The notes under the pieces were generated by a model that did not search any database, was not told the DNA's origin, and saw only the letters and a list, made by a program, of their open reading frames with translations. A program made the position numbers and the translations under genes. A DNA stretch of 64,000 nt from Thalassia testudinum (lineage: Eukaryota > Streptophyta > Magnoliopsida > Alismatales > Hydrocharitaceae), in the NCBI GenBank assembly GCA_037157565.1, contig JAZHRO010000036.1, forward strand, positions 19,270,501-19,334,500. Direction: 5' to 3'. Positions 22,084-30,989 of the stretch are shown piece after piece. Within the stretch, counting starts at the first letter, position 1. Every line of letters begins with the position of its first letter.

Positions 22084-22238
22084 TACACATCACGCCCGGC
22101 TGAATGGCGTAAAAGATAGCACTGGATGGGAGGTAACCCATCATTTTCTTGCTTTCCTTTTTTCTTCTTTTTCCAGGTTTTGATCATCCTAAACCCGACC
22201 GTCATCACTAAGGTGATCCCTTTTCCCTCCTAATGCAT

Positions 22239-22269
22239 GAGGACATGGCATATCTTAAGCATGGGGGGG
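22239..22269 (+). other. Internal polypurine motif of element A
   Basis: Begins GAGGACATGGCATATC and ends AAGCATGGGGGGG. Counterparts on the minus strand: M1 15,592-15,622, M2 40,342-40,370, M3 46,437-46,464, M4 56,547-56,582, M5 60,813-60,842. It sits 0.95-1.8 kb before the 3' polypurine tract in each. A similar G-rich motif after pol is familiar from plant Athila-type elements. Confidence 0.75.
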
Positions 22270-23118
22270 TGTTTTTAAATTTTTATGATCGATTCAGGAT
22301 GTTCAAAACCTAAAAACATGCAATTTTCTTTAATTTATTTCCTGCTTGCATACCCAAAAAAATAAAAATAAAAATAAAAATGTTGAAAACTTTTTGAGGA
22401 AAAATTTTGAAATCAGGACTAAGGTCGTAAAATTCACTTCTGGTACAATGGGATTTAATCTTTAACAAACTAAGGATGAGGATATGGATCTGATCATTAG
22501 AATTTCAGGGTCTATTTTAGACTAGATCAGATATCCTTCTCTAAAATTCCACCTGAACTCATGATAGTTCAGGTGACTTGATCCTATTTTGTAATATGGA
22601 AAGTATTTGACTTAGTTTCTGATTCAAAAACTTGCGGGTCTCAAGAAACTTCTTGTGTCAATTTTCACACACAAGCCAACACTTAAAAACAACTAAAAAA
22701 AAAAAAATTAAAAAGCTTCCTTGTTTGGATTTAGTAAAAGTCTGAAGTAGATCATTGGTTTGAGTTCCCACCGCCGAGAAGAAGGAAAATACCTTCTTTG
22801 AGGACGCGATGTCAACATGTTACCGCCTCGGCGCTGCTCTATATCTATATTTCATATCTTTAGACGAAGCATTAAAGCGCATTTCAGCAGCTCAAGTGTC
22901 TTGGACGGTGCTCTACCTATAGCGTCGGAGCAAGAGCTTGAGTTTGCTTGGAGCGCCCCTTTTCACCGCATCGTGTTTTGGGGTTGTGAGCTCCTGGGTG
23001 GTGTCATGGACAGTGCTATCCCGAAGTACTGGCGCCAGAGCCCCCTCAAGGAATGGTAACGGGAATGATGATACCGACACATCTGTTGTAAGACTAAGCT
23101 AAAAATAAGCATGGGGGA

Positions 23119-23125
23119 GAAAAAA

Positions 23126-23167
<42 letters not shown>
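23119..23167. repeat. (AAAT)n/(AAT)n microsatellite
   Basis: About eight AAAT units followed by about five AAT units in the 3' noncoding region of element A, just after an AAGCATGGGGGAG tract. Confidence 0.9.
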
Positions 23168-23534
23168 CACGTCCTTATAAAGGTTGGCTTTTCACAAGCA
23201 CAGACACAAGGTTTTAAAGGAATTTGCAAGTTGCGAATCAGATTCACGAGCCAGAAAAATCCTAAAAACAAACATTTCAAGTCATCTGAATTAACAAGGG
23301 GTTAATTTGTGAATTTTCTGAGGATATATTGATCCCGTTCTATCTAATGGTTGGATCCAAAAACAAATCCTGATGTTTATCTTCAACAAATCCCGTATCT
23401 CCTGTGTTTTAATCTACCAAGGTCCCTTAATCTCTTTTTCTCCTCAAAAGTAAAAAAAAATTAGATTTCCCAAAAATTCCGTTTTCCAAAAAAAAAAAAT
23501 TATTAATGTTTTGCTAAGAGACTAGCAAAAGATA

Positions 23535-23546
23535 AGCATGGGGGTG
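23535..23546 (+). other. Element A polypurine tract
   Basis: AGCATGGGGGTG directly before TGATAAACAC of the 3' LTR, the plus-strand primer site. Confidence 0.85.
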
Positions 23547-25798
23547 TGATAAACACCAGTTTATCATCATTTTTATGCTTTAAAACTAACCTAGCTCTTA
23601 GGATTTTACTCTGCAAACGGGTTTTTGGGCTGCATTTAGGCATAAATTAGGATAGGCATGCATTGCATTTTTTATTATTGTTTTAATGTGTTTTTGTGAG
23701 TGTTAGGGATGTACAGATTCACAGATCCCTAAAACCCTAGCACTCAAGAAGGCAATTGGTGAAGGAGAAGCCCAGACTAGTTGGAACCCAGCTTGATCCA
23801 GCTCACCATAGCTGGAACCTAGCTTACTTGAACTAGGGTTAGCTCATCCCAGCTCCATTCAGCTAATCTCAGCTGGATGGCAGCTCAAGAGAGTTCACCT
23901 TAGCTCACCCTAGCTCAAGTCAGCTCAGATCCAGCTCAACTTAGCTGAGTCTAGCTCACCTCAGCTCCCACTAGTTCACAGGGAGCTCTAGCTAGCTCAG
24001 CTGAGTTGACAGGAGTTCACCCCAGCTCAGATCCAGCTACATTCAGCTCCACTCAACTCCAGCCAGCTGAAGAAGAATTCATCTCAGCTCAGGAAGCTCA
24101 AGTCCAGCTCCCGGGGATTCAGCTTAGCTCATCTCAGTTGAGCTAAGCTACCTTAGCTGCCTCAACCAGCTTGATTCTCCCCGATAGCACCAGACCTAGC
24201 TCACCTTAGCTCATTTTGGTAGAAGCTAGCTCACTTTAGCTTGGCTTAGCAACTAGCAAAGAACTAGCAAGCTAAGCCAGCTAGAGTAGCCCCATGCCAG
24301 CCTCTTCAGCAGCAGCCAGCTCCAGACTTCTTCTCCTCAGCTCCCTCCTCCAAACCCTAGCTCCAACACCTTCTCCTCTACTCCTCCATTAGCTAAGCTA
24401 GCTTAGCTTAGCTTAGCTTAACTTAGCTATGCTCCAACTTCCTTGGCTTGTACTACCCCAAAAACCCACCTACCAACTCTACCCAACTAGCTCCACCTAA
24501 GCTCCACATAAGCTAACCTACTTGGCACCAACCTAACCTACCCACCACCTCCAAAAGACACCTAAAAGTGGCGCCAAAAACTACCCATAACCACCCCTTA
24601 ATGGCGCCACTTTTCCCTCCAAAATCTCCCCTCATCTCCACCACACAATCTCCCTTGAACCCATCTCCACCATCCACCTAACCCCCCTTCTAGAAGACCC
24701 CATGTTGGCGCCAACATGGTGGTGTCTCTCCACCACCAAAAGACACCAACACCACCATAACTACCCCCTTTAATACCTCTTGGGTTGGCGCCAACTCTCC
24801 TTAGCCATAGGATCACTAACCACCTCCATTCTTCCATCCTAGCCCTCCATTTCAAGGGGCACCTTAACCCCCCATCCTACCCTATAAAAAGACCACTACC
24901 CACCACCATTCAAGCCATCCTTGGCTAGCCATTTTCACTCTCATATTCCACCAAGAATCCCACGTCCAAGAGAGAAGAAGAAGAAGAAGATTAAGGGGAT
25001 ATTCTGTCCCCTTGGTGCCTTCCCTCTTCCCTTCTCTCTTGGGTCACGCCAGCCAAAGGAGAAGCCAGGCAAGGAAGATCTTGGAGGAGATCTTGAAGGT
25101 GGTCACGCCACCTTGGAGGAGTTTTTAAGGGTGGTGCACGCCCACCCCTTTGGAGAGAGCATTAAAGGTGGTAGCTTCCACCTTGGAGGAGCTCTCAAGG
25201 AAGGAGAAGAAGGAGGCCCTCTTTTCAAGCCAAGGAGCAGCTAGGCTTGGAGCAAGAAGACAACCTTCTTCACCATTGTTACAAGAGGATTTGTGTTTCT
25301 TTTCTTGCTTTTAAATTGTTCAATTCTAGTAGAAGCTTTCCTCTACTTGTCCTTGAAAAGAACACTCATTCTACTCAATCAAAAATTGCCTTCTTTTAAG
25401 CTTTTTATTGCAGTTGTTTGTTTTGGTTCTAGCACTTATTTCACCTCTTCTTCCTAATTACCCTAGGCCTACACTTGCCTAGAGTGAGCCTAGGAAGAAG
25501 ATATTTCTATCTTTTAGAATTTTAATCATTTGTAGGTGTTAGTTCTTTTCGCTACAATCTGCCGTTTGCCCTCGTCTTTTCAAAATACAAAAAAATTACA
25601 TATTGAAAAATATTAAAAAGAAAGTTGAGATTGTATTCCAAGCAAGAGAATCATTATTGCAATTTTTGCCTCCTTGGACGACCCTAGATACTCCCCTATC
25701 TAGGATATAAATTTTAAAAGCGAAAGCGGATTCGCGTGTTACAACGACGTTAAAAAACTGCTTTTACAAATCACGCGCGTTTCGCTATCACTTTTTGA

Positions 25799-26565
25799 CT
25801 CTTCCCTTCTCTCTTGGGTCACGCCAGCCAAAGGAGAAGCCAGGCAAGGAAGATCTTGGAGGAGATCTTGAAGGTGGTCACGCCACCTTGGAGGAGTTTT
25901 TAAGGGTGGTGCACGCCCACCCCTTTGGAGAGAGCATTAAAGGTGGTAGCTTCCACCTTGGAGGAGCTCTCAAGGAAGGAGAAGAAGGAGGCCCTCTTTT
26001 CAAGCCAAGGAGCAGCTAGGCTTGGAGAAAGAAGACAACCTTCTTCACCATTGTTACAAGAGGATTTGTGTTTCTTTTCTTGCTTTTAAATTGTTCAATT
26101 CTAGTAGAAGCTTTCCTCTACTTGTCCTTGAAAAGAACACTCATTCTACTCAATCAAAAATTGCCTTCTTTTAAGCTTTTTATTGCAGTTGTTTGTTTTG
26201 GTTCTAGCACTTATTTCACCTCTTCTTCCTAATTACCCTAGGCCTACACTTGCCTAGAGTGAGCTTAGGAAGAAGATATTTCTATCTTTTAGAATTTTAA
26301 TCATTTGTAGGTGTTAGTTCTTTTCGCTACAATCTGCCGTTTGCCCTCGTCTTTTCAAAATACAAAAAAATTACATATTGAAAAATATTAAAAAGAAAGT
26401 TGAGATTGTATTCCAAGCAAGAGAATCATTATTGCAATTTTTGCCTCCTTGGACGACCCTAGATACTCCCCTATCTAGGATATAAATTTTAAAAGCGAAA
26501 GCGGATTCGCGTGTTACAACGACGTTAAAAAACTGCTTTTACAAATCACGCGCGTTTCGCTATCA
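25799..26565 (+). repeat. Second partial R-U5 copy of element A
   Basis: Equivalent to 25,024-25,790. By-eye differences from the first copy: GGAGAAAGAAG for GGAGCAAGAAG near 26,025 and GAGCTTAGG for GAGCCTAGG near 26,263. It carries no TATA box. The 74-codon frame across it is a repeat shadow. Confidence 0.9.
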
Positions 26566-26573
26566 CTTTTTGA

Positions 26574-27340
26574 CTCTTCCCTTCTCTCTTGGGTCACGCC
26601 AGCCAAAGGAGAAGCCAGGCAAGGAAGATCTTGGAGGAGATCTTGAAGGTGGTCACGCCACCTTGGAGGAGTTTTTAAGGGTGGTGCACGCCCACCCCTT
26701 TGGAGAGAGCATTAAAGGTGGTAGCTTCCACCTTGGAGGAGCTCTCAAGGAAGGAGAAGAAGGAGGCCCTCTTTTCAAGCCAAGGAGCAGCTAGGCTTGG
26801 AGCAAGAAGACAACCTTCTTCACCATTGTTACAAGAGGATTTGTGTTTCTTTTCTTGCTTTTAAATTGTTCAATTCTAGTAGAAGCTTTCCTCTACTTGT
26901 CCTTGAAAAGAACACTCATTCTACTCAATCAAAAATTGCCTTCTTTTAAGCTTTTTATTGCAGTTGTTTGTTTTGGTTCTAGCACTTATTTCACCTCTTC
27001 TTCCTAATTACCCTAGGCCTACACTTTCCTAGAGTGAGCTTAGGAAGAAGATATTTCTATCTTTTAGAATTTTAATCATTTGTAGGTGTTAGTTCTTTTC
27101 GCTACAATCTGCCGTTTGCCCTCGTCTTTTCAAAATACAAAAAAATTACATATTGAAAAATATTAAAAAGAAAGTTGAGATTGTATTCCAAGCAAGAGAA
27201 TCATTATTGCAATTTTTGCCTCCTTGGACGACCCTAGATACTCCCCTATCTAGGATATAAATTTTAAAAGCGAAAGCGGATTCGCGTGTTACAACGACGT
27301 TAAAAAACTGCTTTTACAAATCACGCGTGTTTCGCTATCA
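26574..27340 (+). repeat. Third partial R-U5 copy of element A, at the integration edge
   Basis: Equivalent to 25,024-25,790, differing near 27,027 (CTTTCC for CTTGCC) and 27,328 (CACGCGTG for CACGCGCG). It ends in CTATCA directly at the TSD, so this copy supplied the integrated 3' terminus or was duplicated next to it without disturbing it. Confidence 0.9.
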
Positions 27341-27345
27341 GGTAT
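27341..27345. repeat. TSD of element A (right copy, GGTAT)
   Basis: Exact match to 2,510-2,514; the Copia LTR resumes here. Confidence 0.95.
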
Positions 27346-27667
27346 TCGCTTTGCGAATTCCCGTCTCCTTCGTGGGACAAAATCCTTCTCGTGGAGAGAA
27401 GGGGTTGAGGAACGCTACCCTCGTACTTGTAGCGTGGTTGTACTGAGGTTGAATCACCCTCGTTTTAAAGTGATTCGTTTAGTGGATTTGATCAACTAGG
27501 TTGATCGGAAAATCCTAACTCGAGAGGGTTAGGTGGTGGTTTTCACCCGGTTTGGGTTTCCACCTAAAAATTACTTGTGCATTTTGTGATTGCTTATTTT
27601 GTGAGATTGCTTTATATATTTTATTTTCGCAATTATTACGTCACCCCTCCTAGCAGGGAAACCTTCA
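27346..27667 (+). repeat. Copia-type 5' LTR, second part
   Basis: Continues TCGCTTTGCG and ends GGAAACCTTCA. With 1,090-2,514 it makes 1,747 bp. Differences from the right LTR include AACGCTACC for AATGCTGCC near 27,412 and CACCCGG for CACCTGG near 27,545. Confidence 0.93.
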
Positions 27668-27669
27668 TT

Positions 27670-27681
27670 TGGTATCAGAGC
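27670..27681 (+). other. Copia-type PBS (initiator tRNA-Met)
   Basis: TGGTATCAGAGC, the standard complement of the initiator tRNA-Met 3' end in plant Copia elements, two bases after the LTR. Confidence 0.93.
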
Positions 27682-27724
27682 AGGTCTCGCGTTATCGGCG
27701 TTACAAACCGGCGAGGATCTAGAC

Positions 27725-28858
27725 ATGGAGGGAAAAGCATTCGTGTGCACTGAAGGACACGATACCTCGCGACCACCATATTTTGCAGGTATAGATTTCA
27801 TTTATTGGAAAAATCGTATGACTATGTGGTTGCAGGCCTACGACTTCCGGGTGTGGGAAAAATGCGAATCCGCATTTTTGATTCCCAAGAAACCCGCAAA
27901 AGGTTACTCAGAAGATCAGGTTCAGAATCTCAACCTCAACGCAAAGGCAATGAATGCCTTGTATTGCGCGTTGAGTCTGAAGGAGTTCGAGAAAATCCAA
28001 GAGTGCACCACCGCCCACGAGATATGGAGAAGGTTGGAAGGCACTCATGAAGAGACAAGCTCGGAAGAAGATCACGAAAAGGAGGAAACCGCTTGCTTTG
28101 GTTTCATGGCTAGAGGAACCAAGAGCGACAGCGAAAGCAGAAGCGACTCCGACGACGAGGTAAATTTCGATTTACAAGAAGCTTTTAATGAACTATTTGA
28201 GCTTAGTAAATCTCTAAAAATAGAAAACAAAAGCATGAAGAAGAACCTTAGTTTTCTTAGAAGTGAAAATGATAGGTTAGAAATAAAGCTTAGGGACCTA
28301 GAAAGTAGCTCTAGTCCTAATAACCTGCTTTTAGAAAATAAAAATTTAATCAATGAAAATACTAAATTGATTGAGGAAAATGATAGTCTAAAGTTAGAAA
28401 TTTCTAATTTAAAGACTAAGATGCAAACTATAGAAAAAGAAATTGCATGTCTTAGGGAAAATTCTAACAAATTAATCAACAAAGTAGACAAATTTTATAG
28501 CCCTAAGGTTGAGATAGGATCTCCGTCAAGGAGACCCACTAACAAATCCGGATCCAAGCTTACTTGGATACCGAAGAAAAATTTGGAATCTTGTTTTGTA
28601 GGATTCAGGGATAACTACAATACACAGGACTGGACCTACAAACTCAAGGCTGGTCAACTCGAGTTAGGAGAACTAAGGAGTAGACCAAGGAGGAGAACAA
28701 GAAGACCGACAAGACGGCGAACAAACGACGGACCCGCCGCACGTCGACCACCAGATTGGAGACCGGCGCCAATGCCCGGGCCTCCAAGTTACGGATGGGA
28801 GCCCCATCTGATGTGGCATCCACCACCACCATTCGGGCCATTTTATTGGCCATGGTAG
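27725..28858 (+). CDS. Copia-type gag-like protein
   Basis: 377 codons from ATG. The N-terminus (about residues 18-115) is the gag core seen in plant Copia elements: PPYFAGIDFIYWKNRMTMWLQ followed by ALSLKEFEKIQECTTAHEIWRRLEGTHE. Then an acidic Ser/Asp/Glu stretch (about 115-145), a long coiled coil with Leu/Asn/Glu heptads (about 150-260), and an Arg/Pro-rich tail (RSRPRRRTRRPTRRR). No CCHC knuckle, protease or polymerase follows before the stop, so the element is gag-only. It probably forms particles with help from a complete relative; that is inference. Confidence 0.85.
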   Translation: MEGKAFVCTEGHDTSRPPYFAGIDFIYWKNRMTMWLQAYDFRVWEKCESAFLIPKKPAKGYSEDQVQNLNLNAKAMNALYCALSLKEFEKIQECTTAHEIWRRLEGTHEETSSEEDHEKEETACFGFMARGTKSDSESRSDSDDEVNFDLQEAFNELFELSKSLKIENKSMKKNLSFLRSENDRLEIKLRDLESSSSPNNLLLENKNLINENTKLIEENDSLKLEISNLKTKMQTIEKEIACLRENSNKLINKVDKFYSPKVEIGSPSRRPTNKSGSKLTWIPKKNLESCFVGFRDNYNTQDWTYKLKAGQLELGELRSRPRRRTRRPTRRRTNDGPAARRPPDWRPAPMPGPPSYGWEPHLMWHPPPPFGPFYWPW

Positions 28859-29182
28859 GTGAGGTAAAATTCTTCACCCTATCTTTTTATAAGCATTTAG
28901 ATAGGGGGAGTTAAAAAATGATGCGCTAATTGTCAATTTTTAAGGGGGAGATATAAGGTAGCTAAATTTCCTTTAGTAAGGGGGAGAAAAATAATAGCTA
29001 TCTCATTGTTACAAAAAGGGGGAGGACATTACCTTTGTCAAAAGAAACTCATAGAAGAGCGTGTTTTAAAGGGGAGTTATAGGAAATATAAAATCAATTA
29101 AACCTTTTTGATAATGTCAAAAAGGGGGAGGATTTTTATGCATTATTATTTACGGTTTTGTCATCATCAAAAAGGGGGAGAT
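28859..29182 (+). repeat. Seven purine tracts before the Copia 3' LTR
   Basis: About 280 bp with seven runs like AAGGGGGAG (near 28,903, 28,944, 28,980, 29,017, 29,070, 29,124 and 29,171), spaced 35-55 bp. The last is the polypurine tract beside TGTTGGTGC. The others look like copies of it. No ORF. Confidence 0.85.
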
Positions 29183-30929
29183 TGTTGGTGCTAAAGCACC
29201 ACGATCATTTGTTTTGATGATAACAAAACACGTGTTATTTAACATTTGCAATTTGAGTCCTAGATTTCAGGTCAATTGCAAATGTGGACGTGTTTAGACG
29301 GAGTTCGAGCTCGCATCCAGGACGGATTGGAGGAACTTGACGGAAAACAGAGGAGGTTCGCGTGGAGCGAAAGATTGAAGATGGAAGGAAATGAAGAATA
29401 GGATAGATTTCCTTCTTTTGTACTTGTTGTATTTTTCGTTTCTTTTGTTGCTCTTTATTTTCCTTAGAAAATTATGTTAAAGAGCCTCAAAGAACCCTAA
29501 CAGTAGTCCTAGGAACACCGGCACAACCCTAGGATACTTAGGTTTTCTGTAGAATACTTAGAAAACCAATATAGGGTTCAAACAGCACTTCCAGACGTCT
29601 AATTCCCAAATCAGACGTCTGATAAAGCATTTTAAGACGTCTGACTCTTGTTTCAGACGTCTGATAACTGTTAGGCTGGACATACTTAGTTCTGTCTGAT
29701 GAAATCAGACGTCCATACCTTATACCAGACGTCTTAGAAGACGTCTGATGACTTTGCCAGACGTCTGATTAGTGGACCGTTGGCTGGCTTAGCAAGCAGT
29801 CAAGAATATTACCGTTAGAGCCTTATTAGACGTCCTTAGGTCTTTCCAGACGTCTGATAAATGACCGTTTTGCCTCGGCTGACCCAAAATCTCTTCTCAG
29901 AGATTTTCTAGTCGTTGCAACGTTTGGAAATCAATTCCCACAGTAAAAGTAGGTTTCCAGACGTCCAGACATAGTGCCAGACGTCCTGTATGTCGTCTGA
30001 TGGACTTGCACAAAAACCCTGTTTAGATCTGATTCAAGTCAGGGAGAAACCCGCATAGAATCAGACGTCTGACCTTGAAATCAGACATCTTAAAGTGGCC
30101 TTCCAGACGTCTGATGCCAGAGTTAGACGTCTGATAACCCTGTCAAATGTAATCATTGTCCTGATTTCGGCCTGATTTTCTTGGACTTTGTTCCCAACGG
30201 CTATGGAACCTTTCTTAAGCCTTCCAAAGCTTTCCTAAGGCCTCTATAAATAGAGGGGAACCTTTGCAACACAAAAAACACACTTAGAGACACAAAGATA
30301 CACCTAGAGAGACCAAGATACACAAGAAACAATTTGTATTACACTTTCCACTCTCTTGTGTCCTAGCTAGCTCTTGCTCTCCAAGCTCAAGCACCATTCT
30401 CTTGAGAGCATCAAGCTGTTGCGCACCCGCTCTCCCGCCGTAGTTCACGAGAGCGAAGTTGCATCGTCGCGTAGCTCACGCACCGCGTCATCGTCGACGC
30501 ACTCCTTGCAAAGGGGAGTTTCCTAAATCCTATAGAAGCTTAGGTTCATTACTTTGTTGGCTCTATAGGTTTGTTGTTTATTTTACCTTTGTCTTTTGGT
30601 TGGGTATTCGCTTTGCGAATTCCCGTCTCCTTCGTGGGACAAAATCCTTCTCGTGGAGAGAAGGGGTTGAGGAATGCTGCCCTCGTACTTGTAGCGTGGT
30701 TGTACTGAGGTTGAATCACCCTCGTTTTAAAGTGATTCGTTTAGTGGATTTGATCAACTAGGTTGATCGGAAAATCCTAACTCGAGAGGGTTAGGTGGTG
30801 GTTTTCACCTGGTTTGGGTTTCCACCTAAAAATTACTTGTGCATTTTGTGATTGCTTATTTTGTGAGATTGCTTTATATATTTTATTTTCGCAATTATTA
30901 CGTCACCCCTCCTAGCAGGGAAACCTTCA
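29183..30929 (+). repeat. Copia-type 3' LTR
   Basis: Intact 1,747-bp LTR, TGTTGGTGC to AACCTTCA, with the CAGACGTCTG array (about 29,590-30,135), TATA box near 30,246 and U5 unbroken. This is the reference for reading the split 5' LTR. Confidence 0.95.
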
Positions 30930-30934
30930 AGGGT
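30930..30934. repeat. TSD of the Copia-type element (right copy, AGGGT)
   Basis: Matches 1,085-1,089 exactly. Confidence 0.95.
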
Positions 30935-30989
30935 ATTACCTCAAATGACTTAAGCCATCATCTAAGTGGCTTGGGTCCAAAGGTATATT

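Larger units (their letters stand above)
22084..23534 (+). other. Element A 3' noncoding region
   Basis: No env-like ORF. Contains an internal polypurine motif (22,239-22,269, ending AAGCATGGGGGGG), a block shared with M1 and M2 (22,798-22,840), one clear and one poor copy of the CATGG-GTGCTAT-CGAAG unit (23,005-23,038; 22,901-22,930), a further CATGGGGGAG tract near 23,110, and an (AAAT)n(AAT)n microsatellite at 23,119-23,167. The 80-codon frame at 22,817-23,059 overlaps the conserved unit and has no other support. Confidence 0.8.
2515..27340 (+). mobile_element. Athila-like Ty3/Gypsy element A, autonomous type, interrupted by M1
   Basis: 5' LTR, tRNA-Asp PBS, long leader, a single gag-pol frame split by the M1 insertion, a 1.4-kb 3' noncoding region with two polypurine tracts, and a 3' LTR with extra partial copies. 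Both ends are fixed by TSD GGTAT. Subtracting M1 and one TSD leaves about 14.8 kb. The 5' and 3' LTRs differ by about two substitutions and one indel in 2,245 bp, so A is very young. There is no env-like frame after pol. Apart from the M1 insertion the pol frame has no stop, so A was probably competent until M1 arrived. Confidence 0.93.
23547..27340 (+). repeat. Element A 3' LTR with two extra partial R-U5 copies
   Basis: A complete LTR (23,547-25,790, 2,244 bp) is followed by 8 bases (CTTTTTGA), a 767-bp partial copy (25,799-26,565), the same 8 bases, and another 767-bp copy (26,574-27,340), then the TSD. The repeat period is exactly 775 bp. The partial copies begin with CTCTTCCCTT, about 140 bp after the TATA box, and run to the U5 end. 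CTTTTTG is the start of the PBS-side sequence found only after the 5' LTR. The three right copies share CCTACACTT or CCTACACTTTCC where the 5' LTR has CCTAAACTT. Confidence 0.92.
1090..30929 (+). mobile_element. Copia-type non-autonomous LTR retrotransposon (gag-like ORF only), host of the whole left nest
   Basis: Two LTRs of 1,747 bp each, initiator-tRNA-Met PBS, a gag-like ORF, purine tracts and TSD AGGGT. Without the later insertion the element is about 5.0 kb. It lacks protease, integrase, RT and RNase H, so it must be mobilised in trans; this is the layout called TR-GAG in plants. The two LTRs differ at about 8 sites by eye (about 0.46%), all transitions, so insertion was recent. Its 5' LTR is split by the Athila-like element at 2,515. 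Confidence 0.9.

Noticed and set aside
22817..23059. 80-codon frame in the A 3' region as an env-like remnant
   Set aside because: Too short, no signal peptide or membrane segment, and the conserved units M1 and M2 share with it are kept as DNA in different frames.
25795..26794. Repeated 74-codon frames that look like a tandem gene family
   Set aside because: They are the partial R-U5 copies of element A; the same frame is in the 5' LTR near 3,980. No independent support.
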